Assembly: GCA_002299555.1 (NCBI GenBank)
Contig: DBOL01000029.1
Span: 1 to 64,000, forward strand
Origin: Candidatus Aminicenantes bacterium UBA647
GTDB lineage: Bacteria; Acidobacteriota; Aminicenantia; UBA2199
Length of the DNA stretch: 64,000 nucleotides
Reading direction: 5' to 3'
The number at the start of each line of letters is the position of its first letter. Position 1 is the first letter of the stretch. The notes under the pieces are model-generated. The model did no database searches. It saw nothing but the letters and a program-made list of their open reading frames with translations, and was not told the origin of the DNA. The translations under genes and the position numbers were made by a program. Below are positions 36,127 to 45,553 of the stretch, one piece after another.

Positions 36127-37809
36127 ATGAAAAAAAATAAATTTTTTTTGATCTTTACATTTATAATTGTTCTCCATGGTTTTCTAATTTCAGATCCTTT
36201 AACCCGGATATATGTAAACGGACAAGTGTTTACCGGGGCTAAAGGTGTATTGAATGAGGCTCTTGTTATTCGGGGAAACAGGATAATTTTCACAGGAAGG
36301 AAAGAGAAAGCACTCAGGTTCAGTTCCGGAAAGGGGAGTATTGTTGTCGACCTGAAAGGGAAAACTATAATTCCCGGATTTCATGATGCAGATACAAATT
36401 TTCCATTAGGTGCAAGGTTGATGGACAGCCAGATGAATTTTTTTGGTCTTGATCTTGACTCCATAGTTCACAGATTGCAGATCGCAAAGAAAAATCTTAT
36501 AAAGCAGAGACCTATCTATGCGTACAATTTTGAACATCTTCTACGTAATAAAGGGAAATGGCCAAACAGATATGATCTTGATAAAGTGTCAGTTGATTCT
36601 CCAATAATTATTTTCAGTTCCGATGGAAATAATGCCTGGGTAAATTCTATAGTCTTAAAACAATGCGGAATAAAAAAAAATACGAAGGAACTGCCGGGAG
36701 GAAGGATCGTAAGGTTTGAAGATGGTAATCCGACGGGAATTATTTGTGGAGATTCAACTGAACTATTAAATGATTATAAATATAAAAATGGACTCCGTAA
36801 TATCAAGTTGGATAAGGAAAAAATTATAAAGACAATAAAATTCGCAAATAATTTGGGTATTACAAGCATTACAACACATAGTGATCTAGAATTTGTAAAA
36901 ATTTTAAAGGAACTAGAGTCCGAAAAGATACTTAATCTTAGATTTAACATAATTCTGCCTTCAAAAAATATTGGGGGATATCTGATTAAAAAAATTGATT
37001 TCAATAATGAAACTCCATTCGTTAGAATTGTATCGGTTTCAAAAAATATTGATGGCAATCTATACACTTCAGATGCCGCAATGTTCACCTCATACTCAGA
37101 TAGAAATTATTATGGGATTCTCAGATCTAACAAAAATGACATAAGTGATCTGGTTAGTCTTTATAAAAAAAATAATATTATCGGGAATTTTTATGCTGAA
37201 GGGGAGAGAGCTGTAAATATTGTCCTTAATGGTATCAGGGCTTCTTCGCGCCGAAAACGTCAAAATATTCAGAGAAACAGAATTTCCAATTTCATTTTCG
37301 TCATTGACGAAGATATCCCGCGACTTAAGTTTTTATCTGTAATTCCAGTGACAAGGCCTGGAGCTTTTATAAATAAATCTGAATATCTTGAACGTTTAGT
37401 TGGCCAGAGAAAATCGGCCACAGCCCTTCGGATGGCAACTTTAAGAAAACTTGGAGTGCATATTGCCTTTGGTTCTGGTTGGCCGGGAGAATCATTTGAC
37501 CCACTTTTGGGGCTTAAGTTTTCTGTTTTTCGAAATACCGGAGGAGATAGCAGTGGAGATGATGGAGCTCCGGAAGAGAAATTGTCAATTCGAGAGGGAA
37601 TAATTGCATATACATATGTTCCATCTTACTCAGTTCTTGATGAAAACAGGACAGGTTCGATTGCTGCCGGGAAATTTGCTGATCTGACTATAATTGGAGG
37701 AGATCTATTTTCTGAAAAGCTTAATGGAAATACGTTTTTATCGGAAATCCACGTTATTGAAACAATAATAGGTGGTAAGACGGTTTATAAAAAGAGTGAA
37801 ATTAATTAG
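36127..37809 (+). CDS. Exported YtcJ-like amidohydrolase homologue lacking the metal-binding residues
   Basis: This 560-residue protein has a signal peptide (residues 1-22) and the full layout of the amidohydrolase-3/YtcJ family: GKTIIPGF, a GITSI segment, the RAVNIVL segment, EDIPRLKFLSVIPV and the terminal GSIAAGKFADLTIIGGD. The residues that bind metal or act in catalysis are changed at every position I can align. PGF-x-D-x-H-x-H is PGFHDADTN (Asp89, Asn91). The usual 'hAIGDRA' His is Tyr (FYAEGERA). 'RIEHA' is RISNF. The catalytic Asp of GSDWP is Gly451 (GSGWP). It is probably a secreted pseudoenzyme. The ATG has only a weak upstream site. Its stop overlaps the convergent membrane-protein gene by 4 bases. 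Confidence 0.8.
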   Translation: MKKNKFFLIFTFIIVLHGFLISDPLTRIYVNGQVFTGAKGVLNEALVIRGNRIIFTGRKEKALRFSSGKGSIVVDLKGKTIIPGFHDADTNFPLGARLMDSQMNFFGLDLDSIVHRLQIAKKNLIKQRPIYAYNFEHLLRNKGKWPNRYDLDKVSVDSPIIIFSSDGNNAWVNSIVLKQCGIKKNTKELPGGRIVRFEDGNPTGIICGDSTELLNDYKYKNGLRNIKLDKEKIIKTIKFANNLGITSITTHSDLEFVKILKELESEKILNLRFNIILPSKNIGGYLIKKIDFNNETPFVRIVSVSKNIDGNLYTSDAAMFTSYSDRNYYGILRSNKNDISDLVSLYKKNNIIGNFYAEGERAVNIVLNGIRASSRRKRQNIQRNRISNFIFVIDEDIPRLKFLSVIPVTRPGAFINKSEYLERLVGQRKSATALRMATLRKLGVHIAFGSGWPGESFDPLLGLKFSVFRNTGGDSSGDDGAPEEKLSIREGIIAYTYVPSYSVLDENRTGSIAAGKFADLTIIGGDLFSEKLNGNTFLSEIHVIETIIGGKTVYKKSEIN

Positions 37810-38327
37810 ATCTTAAAAATAAGATTCCCTGTAGTGTAACCTGCGGTTCCAATTATAAAATTTCTCAGAATATCAAGATAAAGAAAATTCCTGTCAAAAA
37901 AAAGAAATCCTGAAAGTTCAAAGATAATTGCCGCTAATAAAATGAACATATAAAAAAATGATTCTTTCTTTTTTCCACTGGAATAAAAAATAAAAATTCC
38001 TGCAAAATAAAATCCGACAAGTAATAATTGGTCGAAAAGACGAGGTTGAGTCAGTAAAAAATAAAAAATTATCCCCTGAGCTAATATAAGTGAAGATAAA
38101 GGAATTCTTTTTCTATTGATCAAAATTTTTATTAAAACAATAACAAGCAGAGAAAAACATATTCCAAGGATCAAATTAAGTGAAAAATTATAGATAGACC
38201 TTCCTGAAACAAAAGTTACTATAAGTTTACCAATATAATTTAAAGCAATAAGAAAAAAGAGAATAAATATTAAGTTAAGTTTTTTCAACCTTTTTGGTCT
38301 CTTTCGTAGTCGCATCCGGGATACCAA
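37806..38327 (-). CDS. Hypothetical polytopic membrane protein downstream of recA
   Basis: Up to 173 residues with about six hydrophobic segments (for example [18 protein letters not shown] and [12 protein letters not shown]) separated by basic loops. The longest frame starts at ATG 38327 and overlaps the recA 3' end by 53 bases. A TTG start at the recA stop would give a protein beginning LKKLNLIF and is also possible. No family is recognised. It is the last gene of the yggS-yggT-divIVA-recA run, and its stop overlaps the convergent amidohydrolase-like gene by 4 bases. Confidence 0.6.
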   Translation of the reverse strand: MVSRMRLRKRPKRLKKLNLIFILFFLIALNYIGKLIVTFVSGRSIYNFSLNLILGICFSLLVIVLIKILINRKRIPLSSLILAQGIIFYFLLTQPRLFDQLLLVGFYFAGIFIFYSSGKKKESFFYMFILLAAIIFELSGFLFFDRNFLYLDILRNFIIGTAGYTTGNLIFKI

Positions 38328-39309
38328 GTTTTTCTAAAACCAGTTTTTTTAGTTTTTGGAAAAGTTTTTTATCCTCTTCGAGAAGTTTCCTTACTGATTC
38401 TTTTCCCTGTCCAAGTTTTTCTTCTCCGAAAGAATACCAGGAACCTGTTTTCTGAATAATCCCATTATTGGCTGCGAGGTCGATAAGGTCACCCTCTTTC
38501 GATATACCCTTTCCGAAGAGGAGATCCACTTCTGTTATTTTAAATGGTGGGGCCACTTTGTTTTTTACAATTTTTATTCTTGTCCTGCCACCGACGATGT
38601 CGTTACCGGATTTTAAAGTGAGTATTTTTCTGATATCAATTCTGATGGAACTATAAAACTTCAGAGCTTTACCACCGGTTGTTGTTTCCGGATTTCCAAC
38701 GAACATACCGATTTTTTCTCTTAATTGATTTAGAAAGATAAATGTTGTTCTTGATCTTGCAACAATTGCTGTTAACTTTCTGAGAGCTTGACTCATCAAT
38801 CTTGCCTGAAGACCCATATGACTGTCTCCCATGTCCCCTTCAAGTTCTGCTTTAGGCACGAGAGCGGCAACACTGTCTATGACAATTATATCAACACCGC
38901 CAGATCTGACCAATATTTCGGCAATTTCAAGAGCTTGCTCTCCGAAATCAGGTTGAGAAATATAAAGTTCATCTGTGTTTACACCAAGTTTTTCTGCATA
39001 AACCGGATCAAGGGCATGCTCCGCATCTATAAAAGCTGCCTGACCTCCATTTTTTTGTGCCTCTGCGATGGCCTGAAGTGCAAGAGTGGTTTTCCCTGAC
39101 GATTCGGGGCCATATATCTCAATAACTCTGCCTCTGGGAAATCCACCGACACCCAAAGCTATATCAAGAGAAAGGCAGCCCGTAGATATCGCAGGAACAT
39201 TTACCCTTTCGTCACTGCCAAGCTTCATGATTGCTCCCTTTCCGAATTGTTTTTCTATTTGTGATAATGCATTATTGATTGCTGCTTGCTTTTGTTCCTG
39301 ATTGTTCAT
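38275..39309 (-). CDS. recA: Recombinase RecA
   Basis: RecA forms filaments on single-stranded DNA, exchanges strands and triggers SOS autocleavage. The 344-residue protein has Walker [10 protein letters not shown] near residue 66, Walker [15 protein letters not shown], the L2-region block [17 protein letters not shown] and a C-terminal domain ending in a basic tail. Length is normal. The ATG follows GGGGAAATAT. It lies 16 bases after the DivIVA-like gene on the same strand. I see no LexA box in the 16-base gap. Confidence 0.98.
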   Translation of the reverse strand: MNNQEQKQAAINNALSQIEKQFGKGAIMKLGSDERVNVPAISTGCLSLDIALGVGGFPRGRVIEIYGPESSGKTTLALQAIAEAQKNGGQAAFIDAEHALDPVYAEKLGVNTDELYISQPDFGEQALEIAEILVRSGGVDIIVIDSVAALVPKAELEGDMGDSHMGLQARLMSQALRKLTAIVARSRTTFIFLNQLREKIGMFVGNPETTTGGKALKFYSSIRIDIRKILTLKSGNDIVGGRTRIKIVKNKVAPPFKITEVDLLFGKGISKEGDLIDLAANNGIIQKTGSWYSFGEEKLGQGKESVRKLLEEDKKLFQKLKKLVLEKLGIPDATTKETKKVEKT

Positions 39310-39325
39310 ATATTTCCCCTGTTTT

Positions 39326-39811
39326 TTATTTGCTTATATATTCAACTTTTTCAAAATCTGAATCTTCGATATGGTAAGATTCTATCAATTCTTTTAAAGA
39401 ATTTAGCATGTTTATAAGATCGCTCTCAATTTCTTTTCTTTTAAATTTTAAATTCTTTATTTCACTTTTTATACTTTTCTCTCTGATAATAGCGTTATTT
39501 ATTATCTCCTCTCCTTTCATTTCTGATTCTTTTATGACAATTTCAGCTTCTTTCTCGGAGTTTTTCTTAATATCTTTTGAAAATCTCTGTGCAGAAACCA
39601 GAGTGTCCCTTAAAATATCTTCCCTTTTTTCAAATTTGAGAAGCGATTCCTTGGTTTTTTCATATTTTTTTCTGATCTTTTCCTTTTCAATAATTTCGCC
39701 TTCTAAAGCTTCTGAAACAAGAACTAAAAATTGCTTGACCTCATCTTTATCATAACCATTTACCTTTTTGTTGAAAACCTGCCCCTGGATATCCTGAGGT
39801 GTAAGTATCAT
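39326..39811 (-). CDS. DivIVA-domain coiled-coil protein
   Basis: A 161-residue protein with an N-terminal DivIVA-like domain: [27 protein letters not shown] matches the membrane-binding start of the family. A long Glu/Lys-rich coiled coil follows (about 35-145). DivIVA proteins sense curved membrane and organise poles or septa in Gram-positive bacteria; related proteins occur beside yggT/yggS in several diderms. It sits 1 base after yggT and 16 bases before recA. The role here, probably division or polarity, is inferred from domain and context. Confidence 0.85.
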   Translation of the reverse strand: MILTPQDIQGQVFNKKVNGYDKDEVKQFLVLVSEALEGEIIEKEKIRKKYEKTKESLLKFEKREDILRDTLVSAQRFSKDIKKNSEKEAEIVIKESEMKGEEIINNAIIREKSIKSEIKNLKFKRKEIESDLINMLNSLKELIESYHIEDSDFEKVEYISK

Positions 39812-39812
39812 A

Positions 39813-40112
39813 TTATCCCCCTCTTACCACGATATAAGCCAACCATCGTGATAGTAAGTTATTAACAAAGTATAATAAAAATATAATCAAAATTGGAGAA
39901 ATATCAATATTTGCGATAATTGTGAATGGAAAATATTTGTGAACGAACCTGAATACCGGGTCTGTCAGCCTTTTTAAAAAATAAACAAACCTGTTTTGTG
40001 GGATCTGCCCGGCCCATGAAATAACAGATCTTATGAGTATGATGATTATGTATGCTTGAATTGCTAATTGAAGAAGATTTATAAATGATATGAGCAGATC
40101 ATCAAAGATCAT
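39813..40112 (-). CDS. YggT-family membrane protein
   Basis: A 99-residue inner-membrane protein with two hydrophobic regions joined by the YggT signature SVISWAGQIPQNRFVYFLKRLTDPVFR. The second half IDISPILIIFLLYFVNNLL is the usual YggT C-terminal helix. The family is linked to division and osmotic response by context, but its biochemical role is unknown. It overlaps the yggS stop by 4 bases and lies 1 base from the DivIVA-like gene, the same order as in division-linked clusters elsewhere. Confidence 0.9.
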   Translation of the reverse strand: MIFDDLLISFINLLQLAIQAYIIIILIRSVISWAGQIPQNRFVYFLKRLTDPVFRFVHKYFPFTIIANIDISPILIIFLLYFVNNLLSRWLAYIVVRGG

Positions 40113-40792
40113 ATGCTCCTTCTCCCGAACAATGCAGTTCCTATTCTAAGAATAGTTGCCCCCTCTTCAAGAGCAACCTCATAATCATTGCTCATCCCCA
40201 TCGACAGATCTCTTATTTCGAAGTTTTCCAATCCAAAACCGTTGATCTCATCTTTTAGATCTCTCATTTTTTTAAAATACGGTCTCATAATTTCCGGATC
40301 GTCATCAAATGGAGGAATTGTCATAAGTCCGACAACTTTAACTCTGTTAAGCAACGAAATATAGTTAAGTGCTTTTTTCAGTCCGTCAATAGTAAAACCC
40401 GATTTGTTCTTTTCTTCACCAATGTTGATCTCGATGAAGGTTTCTATCACGTTATCAACTCTCTTGTGAATATGTTCAAGGGATTTCACACTGTCCACAG
40501 ACTCAATAAAATCGAAATTTTTCAATACTCTGTTGATCTTATTTTTTTGTAGTTTACCAATAAAATGCCACTTCACATCTTTTCCTTCAAGTGCGGCCTG
40601 ATGCTCTTCGGCTTCCTGAGTCTTGTTTTCACCAAAATATCTAATTCCGCAATCATAAGCTTCGATAAGTTTTTCAGCGGGTTGATTTTTACAGACACCA
40701 AGAATTTTTATCCGTTTAGGGTCCGTTTTTGTACGTGCACAGATTCTCTCTACATTATTTACTATCTTTTCATAATTCTGCTTTATATTCAT
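40109..40792 (-). CDS. YggS/PLPBP-family pyridoxal phosphate homeostasis protein
   Basis: A 227-residue PLP-binding protein without known enzymatic activity; the family balances vitamin B6 and amino-acid pools. The PLP lysine is expected at Lys35 in LGVCKNQPAEKL. Other family blocks are YFGENKTQEAEEH, WHFIGKLQKNKI, FIEINIGEEKNKSGF, GLMTIPP and LSMGMSNDYEVALEEGATILRIG. It is the first gene of the yggS-yggT-divIVA-recA run. AAGGATC precedes the ATG. Confidence 0.94.
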   Translation of the reverse strand: MNIKQNYEKIVNNVERICARTKTDPKRIKILGVCKNQPAEKLIEAYDCGIRYFGENKTQEAEEHQAALEGKDVKWHFIGKLQKNKINRVLKNFDFIESVDSVKSLEHIHKRVDNVIETFIEINIGEEKNKSGFTIDGLKKALNYISLLNRVKVVGLMTIPPFDDDPEIMRPYFKKMRDLKDEINGFGLENFEIRDLSMGMSNDYEVALEEGATILRIGTALFGRRSI

Positions 40793-40910
40793 GAATGAAA
40801 GATCCTTATTTTACATTTTTTATATTTTACCATATTATTTAAAAAAAAGGAACAGTTCTCAGGAAAATCTGATTAATTTCGCAATTTTATGAATACATGC
40901 TCAGATTGGT

Positions 40911-40939
40911 TTGACTTTTATTTGCATTGTTTATATAAA
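40911..40939 (+). promoter_or_regulatory. Promoter for the acyl-CoA dehydrogenase / IcmF pair
   Basis: TTGACT at 40911-40916, a 17-base spacer and TATAAA at 40934-40939. Predicted start is near 40946, 53 bases before the ATG at 40999. The leader ends with AAGGAGAC. Confidence 0.65.
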
Positions 40940-40998
40940 ACATACTACGGATCAATTGATTCGTATTTTTCTAAAATATACTATCAAGGAGACTTTTA

Positions 40999-42138
40999 AT
41001 GGAATACTTATTAACGGAAGAACAGATCATGATGAGGGATATGGTTTCAAAATTTGCAAAGGAGGAGATTGCTCCTTCTGCATCAGAAAACGAAAAGAAC
41101 GGAACGTTTCCAGCCGAGATCATAAAAAAGGCAGGCGAACTGGGGCTGATGGGTATCGGATATCCTGCAGAATATGGTGGTGCCGGAATGGATTATGTAT
41201 CTTACATGATTGCGATTGAGGAGATATCAAAAGCCTGTGCTTCAACAGGCGTTATTATTTCCGCCCATTCATCTCTTACAATTGATCCTATCTTTACTTT
41301 TGGAACCGAAGAGCAGAAAAAAAAATATCTCCCCCCCATGTGTTCAGGCGAATGGATAGGTTGCCATGCGCTTACTGAACCTGGAGCCGGCTCTGACGCA
41401 GGATCAACAAAGACAACTGCAAAGCTTGAGGGAGATAAATGGATCTTGAATGGTACAAAACATTTCATTACAAATGGAGCTGAAGCAGAGGTAAGTGTAG
41501 TTTTTGCTTCTACCGATCTTTCCGCAAAAACAAAGGGTATAAGTGCTTTTATTGTTGACAAAGGGGCCCCTGGGTTTAAGATCGGAAAACTTGAGCACAA
41601 GCTGGGCATTAAGGCAACATCAACAGCAGAACTCATTTTTGAAGATTGCGAGATCCCTAAGGAAAATATTCTTGGTGAAACAGGCAAGGGTTTTAAAATT
41701 GCACTTACAACACTTGATGGTGGCAGGTTAGGAATTGCATCTCAAGCTCTGGGAATAGCAAAGGCTTCTATCGAGGATGCTGTTAAATTTGCAAAGGAGA
41801 GAGAGCAATTCAATCAGGCAATAGCAAATTTCCAAGCTATTCAATGGATGCTGGCAGATATGTGTACGGAATATGAAGCAGCATGGATGTTGAATTTCCG
41901 CGCTTCAAAGATGAAAGATCTGGGTCTCAGATATACCAAAGAAGCAGCAATGGCAAAATTAAAAGCATCTGAAGTTGCTTCATTTTGTGCCGCCAAATCT
42001 TTGCAGATACATGGAGGTTATGGTTATACAGATGAATTCAATGTTGAAAGGTATCTGAGGGATGCAAAGATAACTGAAATTTACGAAGGAACATCGGAGA
42101 TAATGAGGCTTGTAATAGCTTCCACACTTTTAAAATAA
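40999..42138 (+). CDS. Short/branched-chain acyl-CoA dehydrogenase
   Basis: An FAD flavoenzyme that makes 2,3-enoyl-CoA from acyl-CoA and hands electrons to ETF. The 379-residue protein has the standard blocks: YGGAGMDYVSYMIAIEEI, ALTEPGAGSDAGS (flavin site), the KHFITNGAEA segment, and the C-terminal IHGGYGYTDEFNVERYLRDAKI. The catalytic base is Glu363 in IYEGTSE, the position used by short- and medium-chain enzymes. It starts after AAGGAGA. It lies 31 bases before icmF, so butyryl-CoA or isobutyryl-CoA is the likely substrate; that choice is inference. Confidence 0.95.
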   Translation: MEYLLTEEQIMMRDMVSKFAKEEIAPSASENEKNGTFPAEIIKKAGELGLMGIGYPAEYGGAGMDYVSYMIAIEEISKACASTGVIISAHSSLTIDPIFTFGTEEQKKKYLPPMCSGEWIGCHALTEPGAGSDAGSTKTTAKLEGDKWILNGTKHFITNGAEAEVSVVFASTDLSAKTKGISAFIVDKGAPGFKIGKLEHKLGIKATSTAELIFEDCEIPKENILGETGKGFKIALTTLDGGRLGIASQALGIAKASIEDAVKFAKEREQFNQAIANFQAIQWMLADMCTEYEAAWMLNFRASKMKDLGLRYTKEAAMAKLKASEVASFCAAKSLQIHGGYGYTDEFNVERYLRDAKITEIYEGTSEIMRLVIASTLLK

Positions 42139-42169
42139 ATTTTGTTAGAGGGGAAAACTATCAGATAAG

Positions 42170-45100
42170 ATGAGTAATACAGAAAAGCCTTACAAAATAA
42201 AGAATAACATCAGAATTGTTACAGCTGCCTCTCTTTTTGATGGTCATGATGCATCGATAAATATAATGAGAAGGATCATTCAATCGTATGGATGTGAGGT
42301 GATACATCTCGGACACAACAGGTCTGTAGATGAAATAATCACCTGTGCGATCCAGGAGGATGTTCAGGCTATTGCAATAACTTCATACCAGGGCGGACAT
42401 TTAGAATTTTTGAAATATATGTTTGACCTGCTTAACGAAAAGGGGTCAGGTCATATAAAGATTTTTGCCGGTGGTGGTGGCGTTATTCTTCCAGGTGAAA
42501 TAGAGGAACTTGAAGATTATGGCATTGAGAAAATCTACTCGCCGGATGACGGAAGAACTTTAGGGCTGACAGGCATGATAGAGGATCTGATAAAAAAGAG
42601 CGATTTTCCTGTTGGAAAAAATATCAGTGTAAAGATTGATGATATTAGAAAAGGTGATCACATTGCGATCGCCCGGCTGATATCCGCAGCAGAAAATTAT
42701 CCGGAGCATTCAAAAGAACTTCTTGATCAGATCCGAAAAGAGGCTGATAAAAAAAGTATTCCGGTTCTGGGGATAACCGGAACAGGAGGAGCCGGGAAAT
42801 CGTCAATAATTGATGAATTCATAAACAGGTTCCTTTCAGATTTTCCTGACAAAAAAGTTGGGATTTTATCGGTAGATCCATCTAAAAGAAAAACCGGCGG
42901 GTCACTTCTTGGAGACAGGATAAGGATGAATGCTATTAACAGTGACAGGGTATACATGAGATCACTTGCTACAAGACGTGCAAATGTAGCATTGTCCGAC
43001 CATATCAAGGAAGGACTGGATACTCTCAAGGTAGCTTCATTTGATCTGATAATACTTGAAACTTCAGGGATCGGGCAGTCGGACTCGGAAGTGACAGAAT
43101 TTGCTTCCCTTTCGCTATATATCATGACTCCCGAGTATGGTGCAGGAACACAACTTGAAAAAATAGATATGCTGGATTTTGCAGATATTGTTGTTATCAA
43201 TAAATTTGATAAACGGGGAGCACTTGATTCATTGCGGGACGTAAGAAAACAATATAGACGAAACCACAATTATTGGGAAGGGGAAGAGGAAGATCTTCCG
43301 GTCTATGGAACAACGGCTTCCAAATTCAATGATATGGGAACGACCATTCTATATTCTGCAATAATGGAAAAAATTGGAATTAAAAGTAATTCTTCAAAAA
43401 GGTTATATGATGCTGGCCAGGTCGTTCAGCCCTCCAGGTCCTATATTATCCCACCTAACCGTAACAGATACTTGTCTGAAATATCGGAAACCATCCATGA
43501 ATATGACAGATGGTCAGAAGAGCAGAGTGATATTGCAGAAACTTTGTATGGAATAGATAAAACTCTTGAAACGCTGGAAAAAAATTTTAAATCTGAAATT
43601 GATACCGCCTCTAAACTTAGATCTGTTTATAAGAAGCAGGAAAAAGAGCTTGATCAGACGAATAGAGACTTGCTGGAGAATTGGAAACAAAAGATCACAA
43701 ATTACAAAAATGATATTTACTCATATACTGTAAGGGGAAAAAAGATCGAAGTTGACACAAAAAGCGAAACTCTCTCAAGGCTTAATATCCCCAAAATAAG
43801 TGTTCCGAAATTCAGTAGCTGGAGGGATATTCTATCCTGGTGCCTTCAGGAAAATTTCCCAGGCGAGTTCCCATTTACCGCCGGAGTATTTCCGTTCAAA
43901 AGAGAAGGTGAAGATCCTACGAGAATGTTTGCCGGAGAAGGCGGGCCGGAGAGGACAAACAGGCGGTTTCACTATCTTTCCTATGGACTCCCGGCCAACA
44001 GGTTGTCAACGGCATTTGATTCTGTAACACTTTATGGAGCAGATCCCGATAAGAGGCCCGATATTTACGGCAAGATAGGCAATTCGGGAGTTTCAATTTC
44101 CTGTCTCGATGATATGAAGAAATTATACTCGGGATTTCACCTTACAGACCCAAAAACCTCAGTATCAATGACAATAAACGGTCCTGCCGCAATAATGGTC
44201 GGATATTTCCTTAACACAGCCATAGACCAGGAATGTGAATTGTATATAAAAAAAGAGGGAATAGAAAAAAATATTAAGAAAAAAATTGATGATGTTTATA
44301 AAAGGAGTGGAGTTGAAAGGCCCTTATATTCAGGGGAACTTCCTGAAGGAAATAACGGGATCGGATTGATGTTGCTTGGAATGACGGGAGACCAGGTTCT
44401 CCCATCTGATATTTATGAAAAGATCAAAAAAGAGACAATTTCAAAAGTAAGAGGGACTGTACAGGCCGATATTCTCAAAGAAGATCAGGCGCAAAATACA
44501 TGTATCTTTTCAACAGAATTTTCCTTAAAACTTATGGGAGATGTACAGGAATACTTTATAGACAATAATATAAGAAATTTTTACTCAGTATCAATTTCCG
44601 GATACCATATTGCAGAAGCCGGAGCAAACCCAATTACTCAACTGGCTCTGACCCTTTCGAATGGCTTTACATTTGTTGAATATTACCTTTCAAGGGGAAT
44701 GAAAATAGATGAATTTGCACCCAGTCTTTCATTCTTCTTTTCAAATGGAATAGATCCTGAATATGCGGTAATAGGACGTGTTGCAAGGAAGATATGGGCT
44801 AAGGCTATAAAATATAAGTATAAAGGCGATGAAAGGTCACAGAAATTAAAATACCACATACAGACCTCCGGAAGATCTTTGCACTCTCAGGAGATCGATT
44901 TTAATGATATCCGAACGACACTTCAGGCAATTTATGCTATCTATGACAATTGTAATTCACTCCACACAAATGCATATGACGAGGCTATAACCACCCCGAC
45001 AGAAGAATCTGTCCGGAGGGCAGTAGCGATACAGATGATTATAAATCATGAATTCGGACTTACCAAGAACCAGAATCCGAATCAGGGATCATTTATTGTA

Positions 45101-45550
45101 GAAGAGATCACAAATATGGTGGAAAAAGCTGTACTTGAAGAGTTTGAAAGGATCTCAGAGCGAGGTGGCGTTTTGGGTGCGATGGAGAGAAACTACCAGA
45201 GAAGTAAGATACAGGAGGAGTCCCTCTATTATGAGAGGATGAAGGATAGTGGTGAATATCCGATCATGGGTGTGAATACATTTCTATCCAGTTCAGGATC
45301 ACCTACAATAATTCCGGGTGAGGTGATAAGAGCAACCGAGGAAGAGAAAGCAAATCAGATAAACACAATTAAGAACCTTAAAAAAAGAAATTCTGAAAGA
45401 TCAGCAGAGATGTTAGCACTATTGAAAGATTCGGCAGTTAAAGATAACAATCTATTTGCAACATTAATGGAAGTTACAAAATATTGCTCAATAGGTCAGA
45501 TTACAGACTCTCTTTACAATGTAGGCGGCAAATACAGACGCAATATGTAA
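42170..45550 (+). CDS. icmF: Fused isobutyryl-CoA mutase IcmF (B12-dependent)
   Basis: IcmF interconverts isobutyryl-CoA and butyryl-CoA with adenosylcobalamin and carries its own G-protein chaperone. The 1126 residues run as follows: a B12-binding domain (about 10-150, cobalamin motif DGHDAS, as expected for IcmF), a MeaB-like GTPase (about 190-430, P-loop GTGGAGKSS near 204), a linker, then the mutase barrel (about 550-1126). The barrel has [20 protein letters not shown] near 567, [12 protein letters not shown] and [12 protein letters not shown]. The Phe in GVFPF, where methylmalonyl-CoA mutase has Tyr, supports isobutyryl-CoA over methylmalonyl-CoA. The adjacent acyl-CoA dehydrogenase suggests valine or butyrate metabolism. 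Confidence 0.95.
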   Translation: MSNTEKPYKIKNNIRIVTAASLFDGHDASINIMRRIIQSYGCEVIHLGHNRSVDEIITCAIQEDVQAIAITSYQGGHLEFLKYMFDLLNEKGSGHIKIFAGGGGVILPGEIEELEDYGIEKIYSPDDGRTLGLTGMIEDLIKKSDFPVGKNISVKIDDIRKGDHIAIARLISAAENYPEHSKELLDQIRKEADKKSIPVLGITGTGGAGKSSIIDEFINRFLSDFPDKKVGILSVDPSKRKTGGSLLGDRIRMNAINSDRVYMRSLATRRANVALSDHIKEGLDTLKVASFDLIILETSGIGQSDSEVTEFASLSLYIMTPEYGAGTQLEKIDMLDFADIVVINKFDKRGALDSLRDVRKQYRRNHNYWEGEEEDLPVYGTTASKFNDMGTTILYSAIMEKIGIKSNSSKRLYDAGQVVQPSRSYIIPPNRNRYLSEISETIHEYDRWSEEQSDIAETLYGIDKTLETLEKNFKSEIDTASKLRSVYKKQEKELDQTNRDLLENWKQKITNYKNDIYSYTVRGKKIEVDTKSETLSRLNIPKISVPKFSSWRDILSWCLQENFPGEFPFTAGVFPFKREGEDPTRMFAGEGGPERTNRRFHYLSYGLPANRLSTAFDSVTLYGADPDKRPDIYGKIGNSGVSISCLDDMKKLYSGFHLTDPKTSVSMTINGPAAIMVGYFLNTAIDQECELYIKKEGIEKNIKKKIDDVYKRSGVERPLYSGELPEGNNGIGLMLLGMTGDQVLPSDIYEKIKKETISKVRGTVQADILKEDQAQNTCIFSTEFSLKLMGDVQEYFIDNNIRNFYSVSISGYHIAEAGANPITQLALTLSNGFTFVEYYLSRGMKIDEFAPSLSFFFSNGIDPEYAVIGRVARKIWAKAIKYKYKGDERSQKLKYHIQTSGRSLHSQEIDFNDIRTTLQAIYAIYDNCNSLHTNAYDEAITTPTEESVRRAVAIQMIINHEFGLTKNQNPNQGSFIVEEITNMVEKAVLEEFERISERGGVLGAMERNYQRSKIQEESLYYERMKDSGEYPIMGVNTFLSSSGSPTIIPGEVIRATEEEKANQINTIKNLKKRNSERSAEMLALLKDSAVKDNNLFATLMEVTKYCSIGQITDSLYNVGGKYRRNM

Positions 45551-45553
45551 CAA

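Noticed and set aside
42230..42260. IcmF cobalamin motif DGHDAS lacking the final Gly of DxHxxG
   Set aside because: As I recall, fused IcmF proteins normally have DGHDA-type sequence here, so it is not an oddity of this gene.
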